Shown here: positions 1 through 8,979 of the stretch, in pieces | How positions within the stretch are numbered: position 1 is the first letter of the stretch | Layout: the number at the start of each line of letters is the position of its first letter | Assembly: GCA_964525995.1 (NCBI GenBank) | Contig: CAZGIM010000006.1 | Location: 124,001 to 188,000 of the forward strand | DNA length: 64,000 bases | Direction of reading: 5' to 3' | Origin: CAIVAT01 sp964525995 | GTDB lineage: Bacteria > Bacteroidota > Bacteroidia > Bacteroidales > FEN-979 | Notes under the pieces: generated by a model | What the model was told of the DNA's origin: nothing | Database searches by the model: none | What the model saw: the letters and a program-made list of their open reading frames with translations, nothing else | Position numbers and translations under genes: made by a program

Positions 1-825
1 CGAAAAACCCGGATGCCTGTTGAGCAGGATCCTGATTTAGCCGATTGGGAACAATTCCTGTATGCCTTGAAACATCCTTCAGGAGAAGTGGTTGTCGGAC
101 TGGTAGGCAAGTACGTCGAGCTCAAGGATGCCTATAAGTCGATTAATGAGTCATTTATTCACGCGGGAACCGTAAACGGGGTCAAGGTTCGGGTACAGAC
201 TTTTCAATCAGAATTTATCGATGAATCGAATGTGGCTGATAAGCTGGGCGGGCTTCACGGCATTTTAGTAGCGCCGGGATTCGGCGAGCGCGGCATTGAA
301 GGGAAAATAACGGCCATCCGATTTGCCCGCGAAAAAAAGATCCCCTTTTTCGGAATATGTTTAGGGATGCAATGTGCCGTCATCGAATTCGGACGCAATG
401 TACTTGGCCTGACCGGCGCCCACTCGACCGAATTCAACAAACTGACACCCCATCCGGTCATCGATATGATGGAGATGCAGAAGAAAATTTCGGGGCTGGG
501 TGGCACCATGCGTTTGGGAGCCTATCCCTGTAAGCTGAGCAGGGAGTCGAAGGTGTTCCGTATCTATAATCAGGAAAACATTACCGAACGTCATCGCCAC
601 CGTTTTGAATTCAACAATGAATATCTTGAAAAATACAGGTTGGCCGGAATGATCCCGGTGGGTCTCAACGAAAAGGACAACCTGGTGGAGATCATTGAAC
701 TTGAAGGGCATCCCTGGTTCATCGGAGTCCAGTTTCACCCCGAATACAAGAGTACCGTGGCCCGTCCGCATCCCTTGTTTGTCAGTTTTGTCGGTGCCGC
801 CAAGCAATTTGCCGGCAATTCATGA
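1..825 (+). CDS. pyrG: CTP synthase, C-terminal part (5' end outside window)
   Basis: The frame is open from the first base, so this is the last 274 residues of a gene that starts upstream of the window. What is visible is the class I glutamine amidotransferase domain of CTP synthase, which releases ammonia from glutamine to convert UTP to CTP in the cytoplasm. The nucleophile elbow GICLGMQ has its Cys at residue 120 of the fragment. The catalytic His and Glu are in QFHPEYKS (His246, Glu248). The short N-terminal stretch with DPDLADWEQF is the linker from the synthetase domain. The gene lies directly upstream of yidC on the same strand, but a separate promoter box occurs in the gap. Confidence 0.96.
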   Translation, partial: RKTRMPVEQDPDLADWEQFLYALKHPSGEVVVGLVGKYVELKDAYKSINESFIHAGTVNGVKVRVQTFQSEFIDESNVADKLGGLHGILVAPGFGERGIEGKITAIRFAREKKIPFFGICLGMQCAVIEFGRNVLGLTGAHSTEFNKLTPHPVIDMMEMQKKISGLGGTMRLGAYPCKLSRESKVFRIYNQENITERHRHRFEFNNEYLEKYRLAGMIPVGLNEKDNLVEIIELEGHPWFIGVQFHPEYKSTVARPHPLFVSFVGAAKQFAGNS

Positions 826-841
826 CAATTATATACCTTTG
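808..841 (+). promoter_or_regulatory. Bacteroidota-type promoter for yidC
   Basis: The -7 box TACCTTTG (834-841) matches the TAnnTTTG consensus of Bacteroidota and lies 23 bases before the yidC ATG. A TTTG at 808-811 is a candidate -33 element with a spacer of about 22 bases. It overlaps the end of pyrG. Confidence 0.6.
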
Positions 842-864
842 CAGTCATTTTTCTTTAAACTACC

Positions 865-2814
865 ATGAATAGAAATACCATTATCGGCCTGGTATTGATT
901 TTCGGAATCTTCATAGCCTATAGCTATTTTGCGAGCCCTTCGAAAGAGCAATTGTTGGATCAGCGGCGCAAATCAGATTCCATCTACCTTGCCAACCAGA
1001 TCAAACGTGAATCGGAGATCAAGGCGATCGCCCGTGATCGGGCGCTGGAAGCGGCGCGACAGAAAGAGAAACTTCTGGAGTCAGGACAGAAACTTGATTC
1101 GCTGACCATTCTTCGCATGTCGATGCGCGCCGAACTTGGTTCCTTTGCCAATGCGGCAATCGGCGCCGACACCTTCTACACCATCGAAAGCGACCTGCTG
1201 AAAATCCGCATCTCGAGCCTGGGCGGCAAAATATCGTCAGTCGAAGTAAAAAACTATCTCACATGGGATAAAAAACCGCTGTTCCTCGTCCAGAAAGATT
1301 CACTGCAATTCGGTTTTTCGTTCTTTTCCAACAACCGGATTATCAATACTGGTAGACTCTATTTTCAACCCTTCTGGCCCGACGGAAAAGATGCCGGCAA
1401 GACAACGCTCCGCGTATCCGGAAAAGATTCGTTGCGGTTCGGTATGAGGCTGTATGTAGCATCCTCTGATTCAGCCTTCGATCCTGAAAAATATATCGAG
1501 TACATCTATACCCTCAAAGGAGATGAGTACATGCTGGGTTACCGGGTCCGTTTCGTCCATATGACCGATGTGTTGGATCCCTCCACCAAGTTTTTGGTAC
1601 TTAACTGGAATGAAAACCTGACACGACAGGAACGAAGCCTGAGCCAGGAACGGATGAACACAACCCTCTATTACAAAATTTTAGACGATGAAGTTGACTA
1701 CCTTTCAGAGTCTAAAGATGAGGAAAAGGTCCTGAAGAATGAACGGCTGAAATGGGTCTCCTTCAAGCAGCAATTTTTCTCCACGACGCTGGTTGCCGAC
1801 GGATTTTTTACCGATCCGAGGCTCAGTGTGGCAACCCTTCCAGGCCCACGTTCCTATCTGAAGACGATGAATGCCGAATTAGCCATTCCATTTATCCCTG
1901 CCGAGAATAAGGATATCTCCCTTTCTGTTTATTATGGTCCCAACAAGTTTTACGGACTGAAGAAATACCATCTCGACATGGAGAAGATCATCCCGCTGGG
2001 ATGGGGTTTCTTCCTTATGGCCTGGATCAATATTTACGCGGTCATTCCTGTTTTCACCTTCCTGGGAAACTTCGGATGGAACTATGGAATCATTATCTTG
2101 ATCCTGACCATTTTACTCAAAATCGTCCTGTTCCCGATCGCCTATAAAACCTATAAATCATCCGCCAAAATGAGGGCGCTCAAACCCGAAATGGATGAAT
2201 TGGGCAAAAAATACCCAAAGAAGGAGGATGCAATGAAGAAACAACAGGCTACCATGGATCTGTACAAAAAAGCCGGTGTCAATCCCATGGCAGGTTGTAT
2301 TCCCCTCCTTTTGCAGATGCCGATCCTCATCGCTATGTTCCGCTTCTTTCCGTCATCCATTGAATTGCGTCAGCAGGCATTCCTGTGGGCAAAGGACCTT
2401 TCGTCGTACGACTCCATTTGGACCTTCCCGGGAGGATTTTCGATACCTTACTATGGCGATCACGTAAGTCTCTTCGCGTTGCTGATGACGATTTCGAGTA
2501 TCCTTTATACCAAAATCAATGACCAGATGATGGGAAGCACTCAGCAACAGATGCCCGGGATGAAAGTCATGATGTACCTCATGCCCCTGATGTTCCTGTT
2601 CTGGTTCAACGATTATTCATCGGGACTCAGCTACTACTACCTTTTAGCCAACCTGTTGACTTTTGCGCAGATCTATGTCATCCGGGCCACCATCGATGAG
2701 AAGAAACTTCACGCTCAGATCGAAGCGAACCGGAAAAAACCGGTCAAAAAATCGGGTTTCCAGAAACGGCTCGAGGATATGGCAAAGCAGCGGGGATACC
2801 CGGTAAAGAAATAG
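865..2814 (+). CDS. yidC: Membrane protein insertase YidC
   Basis: YidC inserts and folds inner-membrane proteins, alone or with SecYEG. The 649-residue product has an N-terminal membrane anchor (about residues 5-22), then a charged linker and a large periplasmic beta domain to about residue 370. The conserved five-helix insertase core starts near ILILTILLKIVLFPIAYKTY and continues through the cytoplasmic hairpin with KKYPKKEDAMKKQQ and the GCIPLLLQMPILIAMFRFFP segment. The lysine-rich tail ends with KKPVKKSGFQKRL. It is longer than the E. coli protein, as is usual in Bacteroidota. The ATG start follows its own TACCTTTG box. It converges with mqnA. Confidence 0.97.
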   Translation: MNRNTIIGLVLIFGIFIAYSYFASPSKEQLLDQRRKSDSIYLANQIKRESEIKAIARDRALEAARQKEKLLESGQKLDSLTILRMSMRAELGSFANAAIGADTFYTIESDLLKIRISSLGGKISSVEVKNYLTWDKKPLFLVQKDSLQFGFSFFSNNRIINTGRLYFQPFWPDGKDAGKTTLRVSGKDSLRFGMRLYVASSDSAFDPEKYIEYIYTLKGDEYMLGYRVRFVHMTDVLDPSTKFLVLNWNENLTRQERSLSQERMNTTLYYKILDDEVDYLSESKDEEKVLKNERLKWVSFKQQFFSTTLVADGFFTDPRLSVATLPGPRSYLKTMNAELAIPFIPAENKDISLSVYYGPNKFYGLKKYHLDMEKIIPLGWGFFLMAWINIYAVIPVFTFLGNFGWNYGIIILILTILLKIVLFPIAYKTYKSSAKMRALKPEMDELGKKYPKKEDAMKKQQATMDLYKKAGVNPMAGCIPLLLQMPILIAMFRFFPSSIELRQQAFLWAKDLSSYDSIWTFPGGFSIPYYGDHVSLFALLMTISSILYTKINDQMMGSTQQQMPGMKVMMYLMPLMFLFWFNDYSSGLSYYYLLANLLTFAQIYVIRATIDEKKLHAQIEANRKKPVKKSGFQKRLEDMAKQRGYPVKK

Positions 2815-2833
2815 ACCCCACCCCGACGGGGTC
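2814..2833. terminator. Hairpin between convergent yidC and mqnA
   Basis: GACCCC and GGGGTC pair across a short loop, or alternatively CCCC-GAC-GGGG. The hairpin begins in the yidC stop codon and lies 14 bases from the mqnA stop. No T-tract follows, so factor-independent termination is only probable. The CCCCGACGGGG core recurs at 45639-45649. Confidence 0.45.
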
Positions 2834-2846
2834 AGGGTACCGGAGG

Positions 2847-3590
2847 CTAAACAAGGAACTGCAGAAACTTTTCCATACCCTGACGTTTGTCGTTGTCGAA
2901 CGTATAGGAAATGTTGTCTTCGAGGTACGACCGGCAGTCGACTCCGCGAGGCAAACGGTCGCTGAAATGTCCCAGGCACTTTTGAATGTTTGAAATCCCG
3001 TACCGGAGGGCTTCTTTTAATGGTACAAGCGCTTCAGGAGGAACCTCTGGACGTGCGACCCATACGGCAAAAACAAACGACAGCCCTGTGAATCCAATCC
3101 ACTCTGTTGCAAGATCGTAAACATGACGGTAATTTGACCTGATACTAAAGGTCTTGTCGCCGATGGCTACCAGTGTCGCTTCCGAATCTAAAGTGGCGGA
3201 CTCACCAGGCATTAATTTTTTATAGTCAGGCTGTATCTTCCAGTAATGACGGGCCAGGATCTTTACCAGTTCTACGGAAGTCCGGGAATCAAAGTCAAGA
3301 TAAATGGTGCGGATCTGATTCAGCGGTTGCTGCGAAAGCAAAAGCACAGTTTTGACCTCTTTCACGGCCCCGATGCAGAAATCAGGGAGTAAATTAAATT
3401 CGCCAAGGTCGGGAATCGCGCCTGCCGGAACCAGGGCAACATCGGCTTCACCGTTTTTCATCCGCTCTGCGCACAGAGAGGGGACATCGAGGTGTAACGT
3501 AAAATGTTCCCGGTGTGAGGAGCTTTGAATTCCAAATACAAAGGGAAAAGTATTCAAATATGAAACGGCTGATATTCTAAGAGCTTCCAT
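2847..3590 (-). CDS. mqnA: Chorismate dehydratase MqnA (futalosine pathway)
   Basis: MqnA/MqnD-family protein of 247 residues with a periplasmic-binding-protein-like fold, acting in the cytoplasm. The N-terminus LRISAVSYLNTFPFVFGI is the characteristic opening of MqnA, which dehydrates chorismate to 3-[(1-carboxyvinyl)oxy]benzoate, the first step of futalosine-route menaquinone synthesis. ADVALVPAGAIP and the DSRTSVELVKILARHYW segment also fit MqnA rather than MqnD. The ATG start is preceded by a TAATTTTG box. No other menaquinone gene is in the window, so the remaining enzymes must be encoded elsewhere. Confidence 0.9.
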   Translation of the reverse strand: MEALRISAVSYLNTFPFVFGIQSSSHREHFTLHLDVPSLCAERMKNGEADVALVPAGAIPDLGEFNLLPDFCIGAVKEVKTVLLLSQQPLNQIRTIYLDFDSRTSVELVKILARHYWKIQPDYKKLMPGESATLDSEATLVAIGDKTFSIRSNYRHVYDLATEWIGFTGLSFVFAVWVARPEVPPEALVPLKEALRYGISNIQKCLGHFSDRLPRGVDCRSYLEDNISYTFDNDKRQGMEKFLQFLV

Positions 3591-3606
3591 GGAATTTATT
3601 CTGGTG

Positions 3607-3614
3607 CAAAATTA
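3607..3614 (-). promoter_or_regulatory. -7 box for mqnA
   Basis: On the minus strand this reads TAATTTTG, a match to TAnnTTTG, 16 bases before the mqnA ATG. Confidence 0.5.
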
Positions 3615-3655
3615 AACGATCCATTCCGAAAAATACAGATAAAGCCATTTTTCTT

Positions 3656-3663
3656 TATCTTTG
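3656..3663 (+). promoter_or_regulatory. -7 box for the small protein gene at 3686
   Basis: TATCTTTG matches TAnnTTTG and lies 22 bases before the TTG start at 3686. Confidence 0.5.
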
Positions 3664-3685
3664 ACCGGCCCAAAGATGAACAACT

Positions 3686-4189
3686 TTGAAACGACTGCTT
3701 GCTGTTGTGTTGATGCTGTTTTTCCTGTTCAATATAATGGGATACCAGGTACTTTTTGAAATCAAAAAATCAAAGATCAAAAAAGAGATCGGAATCCTTT
3801 CGCGCGAACAAAAAGTAGCCCTGACGGTCATCACATCGGAAGATATTTTAAAAGATCCGGGCTTTAGACGCCTCGGCAGGGAGGAGTTCATCTATAAAGG
3901 TAAACTGTATGATGTGATCTATAAAAAACGCGTGAATCACATCTCATTTTTCTATTGTGTCCACGACACAAAGGAAGAACGATTGGCTGCCGGTTTCAGA
4001 AAGCTGGTGGGCGATAAGATGGTTCAGTCGGTTCAGGATCATCTTATCAAGATTGCCGTGCCGGTAGCCGATTCCGGAACACCTACCATCAATCCCCTGA
4101 GATCAGAAACCTATCCATCACTTACTATTACCATCCATTCTGTTTACCTTCCAACCTGGAGCCCGCCCCCGAAATCATCCACTACCTGA
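3686..4189 (+). CDS. Small membrane-anchored or secreted protein upstream of a TonB receptor
   Basis: I do not recognise a named family. The 167-residue product has a hydrophobic N-terminus (about residues 4-20, LLAVVLMLFFLFNIMGYQVL), a Lys-rich stretch, and a mixed alpha/beta body with 'YDVIYKKRVN' and 'FYCVHDTKEERL'. The Pro-rich C-terminus is YLPTWSPPPK. Short proteins with such Pro-rich ends commonly precede TonB-dependent receptors in Bacteroidota. I infer an accessory role in the same uptake process, but the function is unknown. The start is TTG, chosen because it follows the promoter box by a plausible leader and opens the hydrophobic segment. The nearby ATG at 3676 is closed at once by a stop. 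Confidence 0.75.
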   Translation: MKRLLAVVLMLFFLFNIMGYQVLFEIKKSKIKKEIGILSREQKVALTVITSEDILKDPGFRRLGREEFIYKGKLYDVIYKKRVNHISFFYCVHDTKEERLAAGFRKLVGDKMVQSVQDHLIKIAVPVADSGTPTINPLRSETYPSLTITIHSVYLPTWSPPPKSSTT

Positions 4190-4257
4190 TCCGACTCACG
4201 GATCAGTATCATCCTTTCGACACAGAGTAACGTTAAACTGCCTTATCAGGCAGGTTT
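4186..4257 (+). terminator. Two hairpins after the small protein gene
   Basis: CTGATCCG (4186-4193) pairs with CGGATCAG (4199-4206) and includes the stop codon of the upstream gene. A second hairpin, CTGCCT-TATC-AGGCAG (4238-4253), is followed by GTTTT and looks like an intrinsic terminator. The rest of the gap to 4434 is increasingly AT-rich. I see no recognisable riboswitch in it. Confidence 0.55.
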
Positions 4258-4434
4258 TCCGATTTTACCAGAGCGGAAGCTCCCGGTCATTTGATGCCGG
4301 GATCTGCGGTTTGGCACGTTGTTACATATCAGGATCGGGTACTGAATTCTCATCAGGTCTTCTGTGTCATTCAAGTTATTAATTAAGAACAATATTTTTA
4401 TTCTAATGATTATAAAGATAATAAATAGTTACAA

Positions 4435-6855
4435 ATGAAAATATATAAAATAATAATTATATCCATAATCCTTATTTGGGGTACCACTACTTTGGGGCAA
4501 CAGGTCAGGGTACTGGACAAATCAGATCTGCAGCCCATCGGGGGTGTCGTAATCGCAAACCGTACCAAGACCCTTGCTGTGACCACCGATGAGCGTGGTT
4601 TGGCTGATCTGACGGCATTTTCTCAGGGTGACTCTATTTATATCACCCACCTTGCTTTTCAGCCGGTGGTTTTGCTGAAGTCGGCCTTGCCGGCGTCCAA
4701 GGTCATCTACCTGACTGACCATATCATCAAACTGGATGAATTTGTCATTTCAGGTAACCGGACCGAGGAGAAAAGGTCGGATTTGCCTTATAAAATCGAA
4801 GTGATCCAGGCGAAGGAAATTTCCTTTCAAAACCCACAGAACACGGGAATCATGCTGGAACAAAGCGGTGGCGTATTTGTCCAAACCTCACAGATGGGCG
4901 GTGGAAGTCCGGTGCTTCGTGGTTTCGAAGCCAACAAGGTTCTGTTGGTGGTTGACGGGGTACGGATGAACAATGCCATTTACCGTGCCGGCCACCTGCA
5001 AAGCGCCATCACAATCGACCCGTTCGGATTATCCACTACAGAGGTACTCTATGGTCCCGGTTCGACTTTGTATGGCAGCGATGCGCTTGGAGGAGTCATC
5101 AACTTCATCACACGCGACCCGATGCTTTCGACAAATGGCAAAACCCAGGTCCACGGAAACCTTCTGGGCCGTTTTGCATCTGCCAACCTTGAAAAAACGG
5201 GCGGAATTAACCTGAATCTAGGGTGGAAAAAGTGGGCCGTGTTGCTGAATTTTTCATACAGCGATTTCGACGATCTGCGCGAAGGGCGGGTTCGAAATCC
5301 TGCTTACGGCTCCTGGGGAGAGCGCCCCTTTTATGCGGAGCGTATCGATGGGAAAGATTCCATGGTTGTGAATGAAAAACCGTGGATTCAAAAACAGTCG
5401 GCATACCAACAGTATAATTTTTTGGGAAAGGTGCTCTTCCAGCCTGGATCCCATAGCCGTTACATCCTGAATTTCCAGTTTTCAAACTCCAGCGACATTC
5501 CCCGGTATGACCGCCTTACTGAAACAAACTCAGCAGGAAACCTTAAATACGCCGAATGGTACTACGGTCCTCAGTTGCGCCTCTTTGGCTCACTGAAGGC
5601 CGAATACAACCTGAACGCCGTGATCTTCGACCACGCAACGGTGATCCTGGGTTATCAACGAACAAAGGAAGACCGGATTCAGCGCGATTTCGGCAGTTCC
5701 AAAAAGAAGTACAACCTCGAATCGGTGGGTGTCATCTCTCTGAACGCTGACTTCGACAAACGGCTGTGCGCATCCGATAATTTACGATATGGCATTGAGT
5801 TCAACTATGATGATGTCGATTCCAAAGCTTACAATCAAAACATCAAGACCGGCAAAGAAACCGACGACCGGGCTACGCGCTATCCCGATCAGTATGCCCG
5901 GATGATGTACCTTTCGGCTTACCTGTCGAATCAATGGAAAATCAGCAAGGTGTTTGAGTTCTCTCAGGGACTGCGATTCAACTATGTCACCCTGAACGCT
6001 GCCTATTCCGACACTATGGTGAAGATCATGAATATTCCCTTTAATCCGGAGATATCGCAGAAGAATGCCGCAGTTAACGGCTATCTTGGATTTATTGCCG
6101 CGCCAGGTCGTGACTGGAAGTTTTCATTGGTTGGTTCCACCGGTTTTCGCGCACCCAATATCGACGATTTGACTAAACTGAATGTTGTGACCGGACAGAC
6201 TGTCGTAATGCCGAATCCTGATCTCAAACCGGAATATTCCTATAACCTTGAGTTCTCGGTGGCCAAAACCATCGCGGGTGCAGTAAGACTCGAAGGCACC
6301 GTATTTTATAACTGGCTGCGCGATGCCATCGTCATTTCACCCAAGCCCTATAACGGCTCCGATTCGATCATGATCGATGATGTGATGTATCAGACTCTGG
6401 CCCCGACCAATACCGGTAGCGCCTATATTTACGGGTTCCAGGGCAGCATTCTCGCCCAGGTTACCCGATCCTTTTCTATCGTGAGTAATCTTACCTATAC
6501 CTATGGATACGATGAGACTGACGGAACCCCGCTCGATCACATCCCACCGGTATTCGGGATGACATCGTTCCGCCTCGAGCTGAAGAAGTTCAAAGGCGAT
6601 TTTTACGTGATGTACAACGGTTGGAAGCGACTGAGCCAGTACAGTCCCAGCGGGGAGGACAATCAGCAGTATGCAACTCCCTATGGAACGCCATCCTGGT
6701 ACACACTAAACCTGAAATTAAGCTATCAGATCATGCGATATCTGAATGTCGAACTGGGAATGGAAAACATCCTGGATGAAAATTACCGGAAATTTGCATC
6801 CGGCATCAGCAGTCCGGGAAGGAATGTCATCGTGGCTTTACGTGCCAATCTTTAA
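4435..6855 (+). CDS. TonB-dependent outer-membrane receptor, heme/hemoglobin-receptor-like
   Basis: Outer-membrane beta-barrel of 806 residues, energised by TonB. It has a signal peptide (about 1-22), then a carboxypeptidase-regulatory-like domain (about 23-100: PIGGVVIANRT, TDERGLADL). A plug domain follows (VLRGFEANKVLLVVDGVRMN, YGPGSTLYGSDALGGVINF), then the barrel, which ends in a hydrophobic strand (VALRANL). A FRAP box (GFRAPNIDD) and an NPDL box (PNPDLKPEY) are hallmarks of heme/hemoglobin receptors. No His lies between the two boxes here, unlike classical HemR proteins, so the ligand is uncertain. The 3' end overlaps coaE on the other strand by 18 bases. Confidence 0.88.
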   Translation: MKIYKIIIISIILIWGTTTLGQQVRVLDKSDLQPIGGVVIANRTKTLAVTTDERGLADLTAFSQGDSIYITHLAFQPVVLLKSALPASKVIYLTDHIIKLDEFVISGNRTEEKRSDLPYKIEVIQAKEISFQNPQNTGIMLEQSGGVFVQTSQMGGGSPVLRGFEANKVLLVVDGVRMNNAIYRAGHLQSAITIDPFGLSTTEVLYGPGSTLYGSDALGGVINFITRDPMLSTNGKTQVHGNLLGRFASANLEKTGGINLNLGWKKWAVLLNFSYSDFDDLREGRVRNPAYGSWGERPFYAERIDGKDSMVVNEKPWIQKQSAYQQYNFLGKVLFQPGSHSRYILNFQFSNSSDIPRYDRLTETNSAGNLKYAEWYYGPQLRLFGSLKAEYNLNAVIFDHATVILGYQRTKEDRIQRDFGSSKKKYNLESVGVISLNADFDKRLCASDNLRYGIEFNYDDVDSKAYNQNIKTGKETDDRATRYPDQYARMMYLSAYLSNQWKISKVFEFSQGLRFNYVTLNAAYSDTMVKIMNIPFNPEISQKNAAVNGYLGFIAAPGRDWKFSLVGSTGFRAPNIDDLTKLNVVTGQTVVMPNPDLKPEYSYNLEFSVAKTIAGAVRLEGTVFYNWLRDAIVISPKPYNGSDSIMIDDVMYQTLAPTNTGSAYIYGFQGSILAQVTRSFSIVSNLTYTYGYDETDGTPLDHIPPVFGMTSFRLELKKFKGDFYVMYNGWKRLSQYSPSGEDNQQYATPYGTPSWYTLNLKLSYQIMRYLNVELGMENILDENYRKFASGISSPGRNVIVALRANL

Positions 6856-7431
6856 CAGCGTTGAATGGATGGAGAGAACCTGTGGAATCACCAGCCTTGA
6901 TCCGTCATTCAGGATGACAAAATCGGCCATTTCCGCCTTCTTCTCATCAGGAAGCTGAAATTGCATCCTTTTCATAACAGAGTTGCCATCTGCCGTGTCC
7001 CGTAACATGACCCGGTGGATGGCAATTTCTTTTGGGCATGAAACATGAATGATACGGTCGAAAAAGCGCTGCAGCCCCCGCTCAAAAATGATAGCGGCTT
7101 CATGAACTACATAGGGTGCCTGATGTCCTGATTCGATCCACCGGGTAAAAGCATCGGTGACCAGCGGGTGTATGGCCACGTTGAGGTACTCGAGCGATGG
7201 TGGGTCATTGAAAACAATGGCGGCAAGTGCGTTGCGATCGATCTCCCCGCCTGGGCTCAGAATCCGTTCGCCGAAATGGCGTACCATACTGCTCCTGAGT
7301 TCCGGGTCATCATAACATTTTTTAGCCTCTTCGTCAGCATGGAAAACGGGAATCCCCAGCACCTTGAAGATTCGGGCCACAGTGCTTTTTCCGCTGCCTA
7401 TGTTTCCGGTGAGGCCTACTCTGAGGATCAT
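6838..7431 (-). CDS. coaE: Dephospho-CoA kinase
   Basis: CoaE phosphorylates dephospho-CoA with ATP in the last step of coenzyme A synthesis (cytoplasm). It has the P-loop GNIGSGKST at residues 9-17, the FHADEEAKK substrate region (Asp near residue 33), and the lid segment with RVMLRD (usual family form RxxxRD). Length 197 residues is normal. It is the last gene of a minus-strand run DUF1573 - yajC - YbbR-like - coaE, and its start overlaps the preceding stop by 4 bases (ATGA), which suggests translational coupling. Confidence 0.95.
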   Translation of the reverse strand: MILRVGLTGNIGSGKSTVARIFKVLGIPVFHADEEAKKCYDDPELRSSMVRHFGERILSPGGEIDRNALAAIVFNDPPSLEYLNVAIHPLVTDAFTRWIESGHQAPYVVHEAAIIFERGLQRFFDRIIHVSCPKEIAIHRVMLRDTADGNSVMKRMQFQLPDEKKAEMADFVILNDGSRLVIPQVLSIHSTLLKIGT

Positions 7432-8021
7432 GGATTTTTTATGGAAGGGGGCTCCGGACGCTCGCCATGACGGGGCAGGCTGTCGTGGAGCATACCCACT
7501 GAATCGGTTCCCATTACAGACCTGCCTCCTTCGACAGATGTCGCGACAGGAGTAGGTTCGATGGGAAGTTGGTCAAAATCGAAATAGAGGGTATCAGGGG
7601 AGATGGAGTAGAGATCGGCAGGAAAATTGGTTTGCGACAAAATCTCTCTGCCAACACGTCCGGTAAGAAGGAATCCTCTGGGATGGTCGCCGTGTGCCTG
7701 GTACCGGACATCCTGCAGGCTCACTTCGTATTTGTGATCCCGCTCCCGGAACAACTGCTCCGAAAAATATTCAAAACCCTGAATTCGGAACCGGATACGG
7801 AGAACGGTATCGGAACACCCCTGCAGTTCCAGGTGGGCAGGAATGTGGGTATAACTCAGACGGAAGTCGACGGTGTAATAATAATCTTTTGAAAGCCGCA
7901 CCAGCGACCATATGAAAACCGAAAGTATCAGGCAGACAACGAAGATATACAGTTGATTCCTGAATTTCTCGTTTCGCCGCCTGCGGGCATTGCCGATAAA
8001 GTCGAGAAAATCGGATTTCAA
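7428..8021 (-). CDS. YbbR-like single-pass membrane protein
   Basis: Protein of 197 residues when started at the TTG at 8021. A short basic N-terminus (NARRRRNEKFRNQ) precedes one membrane helix (LYIFVVCLILSVFIWSLVRL). One or two extracytoplasmic YbbR-like beta domains follow ('VDFRLSYTHIPAHLELQG', 'YEVSLQDV'). The TTG at 8021 is preferred because CAGGAAA lies just upstream and it leaves 19 bases after the yajC stop. Another TTG at 8078 would overlap yajC by 38 bases. In Bacteroidota a YbbR-like gene between yajC and coaE is a common arrangement. The cellular role is not established. Confidence 0.8.
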   Translation of the reverse strand: MKSDFLDFIGNARRRRNEKFRNQLYIFVVCLILSVFIWSLVRLSKDYYYTVDFRLSYTHIPAHLELQGCSDTVLRIRFRIQGFEYFSEQLFRERDHKYEVSLQDVRYQAHGDHPRGFLLTGRVGREILSQTNFPADLYSISPDTLYFDFDQLPIEPTPVATSVEGGRSVMGTDSVGMLHDSLPRHGERPEPPSIKNP

Positions 8022-8040
8022 GGTGCGACGGTTTCCTGAA

Positions 8041-8370
8041 TTACTTGTTCTCGATGGTTTGCGTGTTATCCATAGCAACTGCGGATTTTTCGATTCGCAG
8101 TCTTACATTGTTCTCAACCTCGATGGTTACAGTCGTATCCTGAATCTCGACAATGCGGCCATGAATTCCGCCGATGGTGATCACCTTCTGACCCTTCTGC
8201 AGACTTTCCTTGAACTTTTTCTGATCTTTCGATCGCTTCATCTGTGGACGGATAAAAAAGAAGTAAAACACCACGATGATAAGTAACAGCGGAAGAAAGG
8301 ACCACCAACCGTTTTGCTGTGCGCCCTGGCCCTGAGGAGCCATGAGCAGAATGGTTAACAAATTTGTCAT
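8041..8370 (-). CDS. yajC: Preprotein translocase accessory subunit YajC
   Basis: YajC associates with SecDF and YidC in the inner membrane. The 109-residue product has a short N-terminus rich in Gln and Gly, one membrane helix (FLPLLLIIVVFYFFFI) followed by the invariant RPQMKRSKDQKKF, then the small soluble domain with QKVITIGGIHGRIVEI. Length is typical. It follows the DUF1573 gene on the minus strand and precedes the YbbR-like gene. The short leader before its ATG contains an ATTCAATA-type degenerate array. Confidence 0.95.
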   Translation of the reverse strand: MTNLLTILLMAPQGQGAQQNGWWSFLPLLLIIVVFYFFFIRPQMKRSKDQKKFKESLQKGQKVITIGGIHGRIVEIQDTTVTIEVENNVRLRIEKSAVAMDNTQTIENK

Positions 8371-8443
8371 GATTGAGAAAATAATTGAATTATTGAATTA
8401 TTGAATGAATGATCTCCTGTTTAACTGTTTACCTGATTCCTTT

Positions 8444-8923
8444 TCACCTCTCTGCCGCGGGATTTACCACCTGTGCTTTGATCCTCAGGACGGTCGTATT
8501 GGGCTGAGTGTTGGCAACCACCAGGACATTCTTCGACTGAAACCCACGGCGGCCGTTGGAGTTGAAGGAAACCTTTACCTCGCCCTTTTCTCCGGGACGG
8601 ATGGGGGTTTTGGGGTAGGAGGGTACCGTACACCCGCACGAAGTGCTTACTTCGGCAAGGATCAAATCCGATTTGCCCGTGTTGGTAAAGGGAAATGCAA
8701 TCGAAACGGTTTCTCCCTCCAGGATCTTCCCGAAATCATGCTCAGTCTCCTCAAAAGTGATCTGCGGGAGTACACTCCGGTCGCCTTTTCCGCTGGCGGT
8801 ATTCGGATTGTTAACCAGGTCAGCGGGAATATCCTCTTGTCCGCCTGCATTGTGGTTGCGACATCCAGGCAGGATAAAGCAAACAGTTAAAAAAACGATC
8901 AAAGTCAGCTTGATAGAATTCAT
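8444..8923 (-). CDS. DUF1573 lipoprotein
   Basis: Protein of 159 residues with a lipoprotein signal (VFLTVCFILPGC, Cys21 as the likely acylated residue). One DUF1573 immunoglobulin-like domain follows, with FEETEHDFGKILEGETVSI, FPFTNTGKSDLIL, STSCGCTVPSYPKTPI and GEKGEVKVSFNS. Such proteins are very common in Bacteroidota, are exported, and have no firmly known function. First gene of the minus-strand run leading to coaE. A TACCTTTG box lies upstream. Confidence 0.9.
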   Translation of the reverse strand: MNSIKLTLIVFLTVCFILPGCRNHNAGGQEDIPADLVNNPNTASGKGDRSVLPQITFEETEHDFGKILEGETVSIAFPFTNTGKSDLILAEVSTSCGCTVPSYPKTPIRPGEKGEVKVSFNSNGRRGFQSKNVLVVANTQPNTTVLRIKAQVVNPAAER

Positions 8924-8945
8924 CCGGTATTCAGCTTTACAGGTG

Positions 8946-8953
8946 CAAAGGTA
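8946..8953 (-). promoter_or_regulatory. -7 box for the DUF1573-yajC-YbbR-coaE run
   Basis: The minus strand reads TACCTTTG, 22 bases before the DUF1573 ATG. The divergent aroK start lies 26 bases further on, so this is a compact divergent control region. Confidence 0.55.
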
Positions 8954-8979
8954 GTAAAAATCTTTATACTTTTACATCC

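Noticed and set aside
4190..4434. Riboswitch before the TonB receptor
   Set aside because: I found terminator-like hairpins but no cobalamin-box or other conserved riboswitch core.
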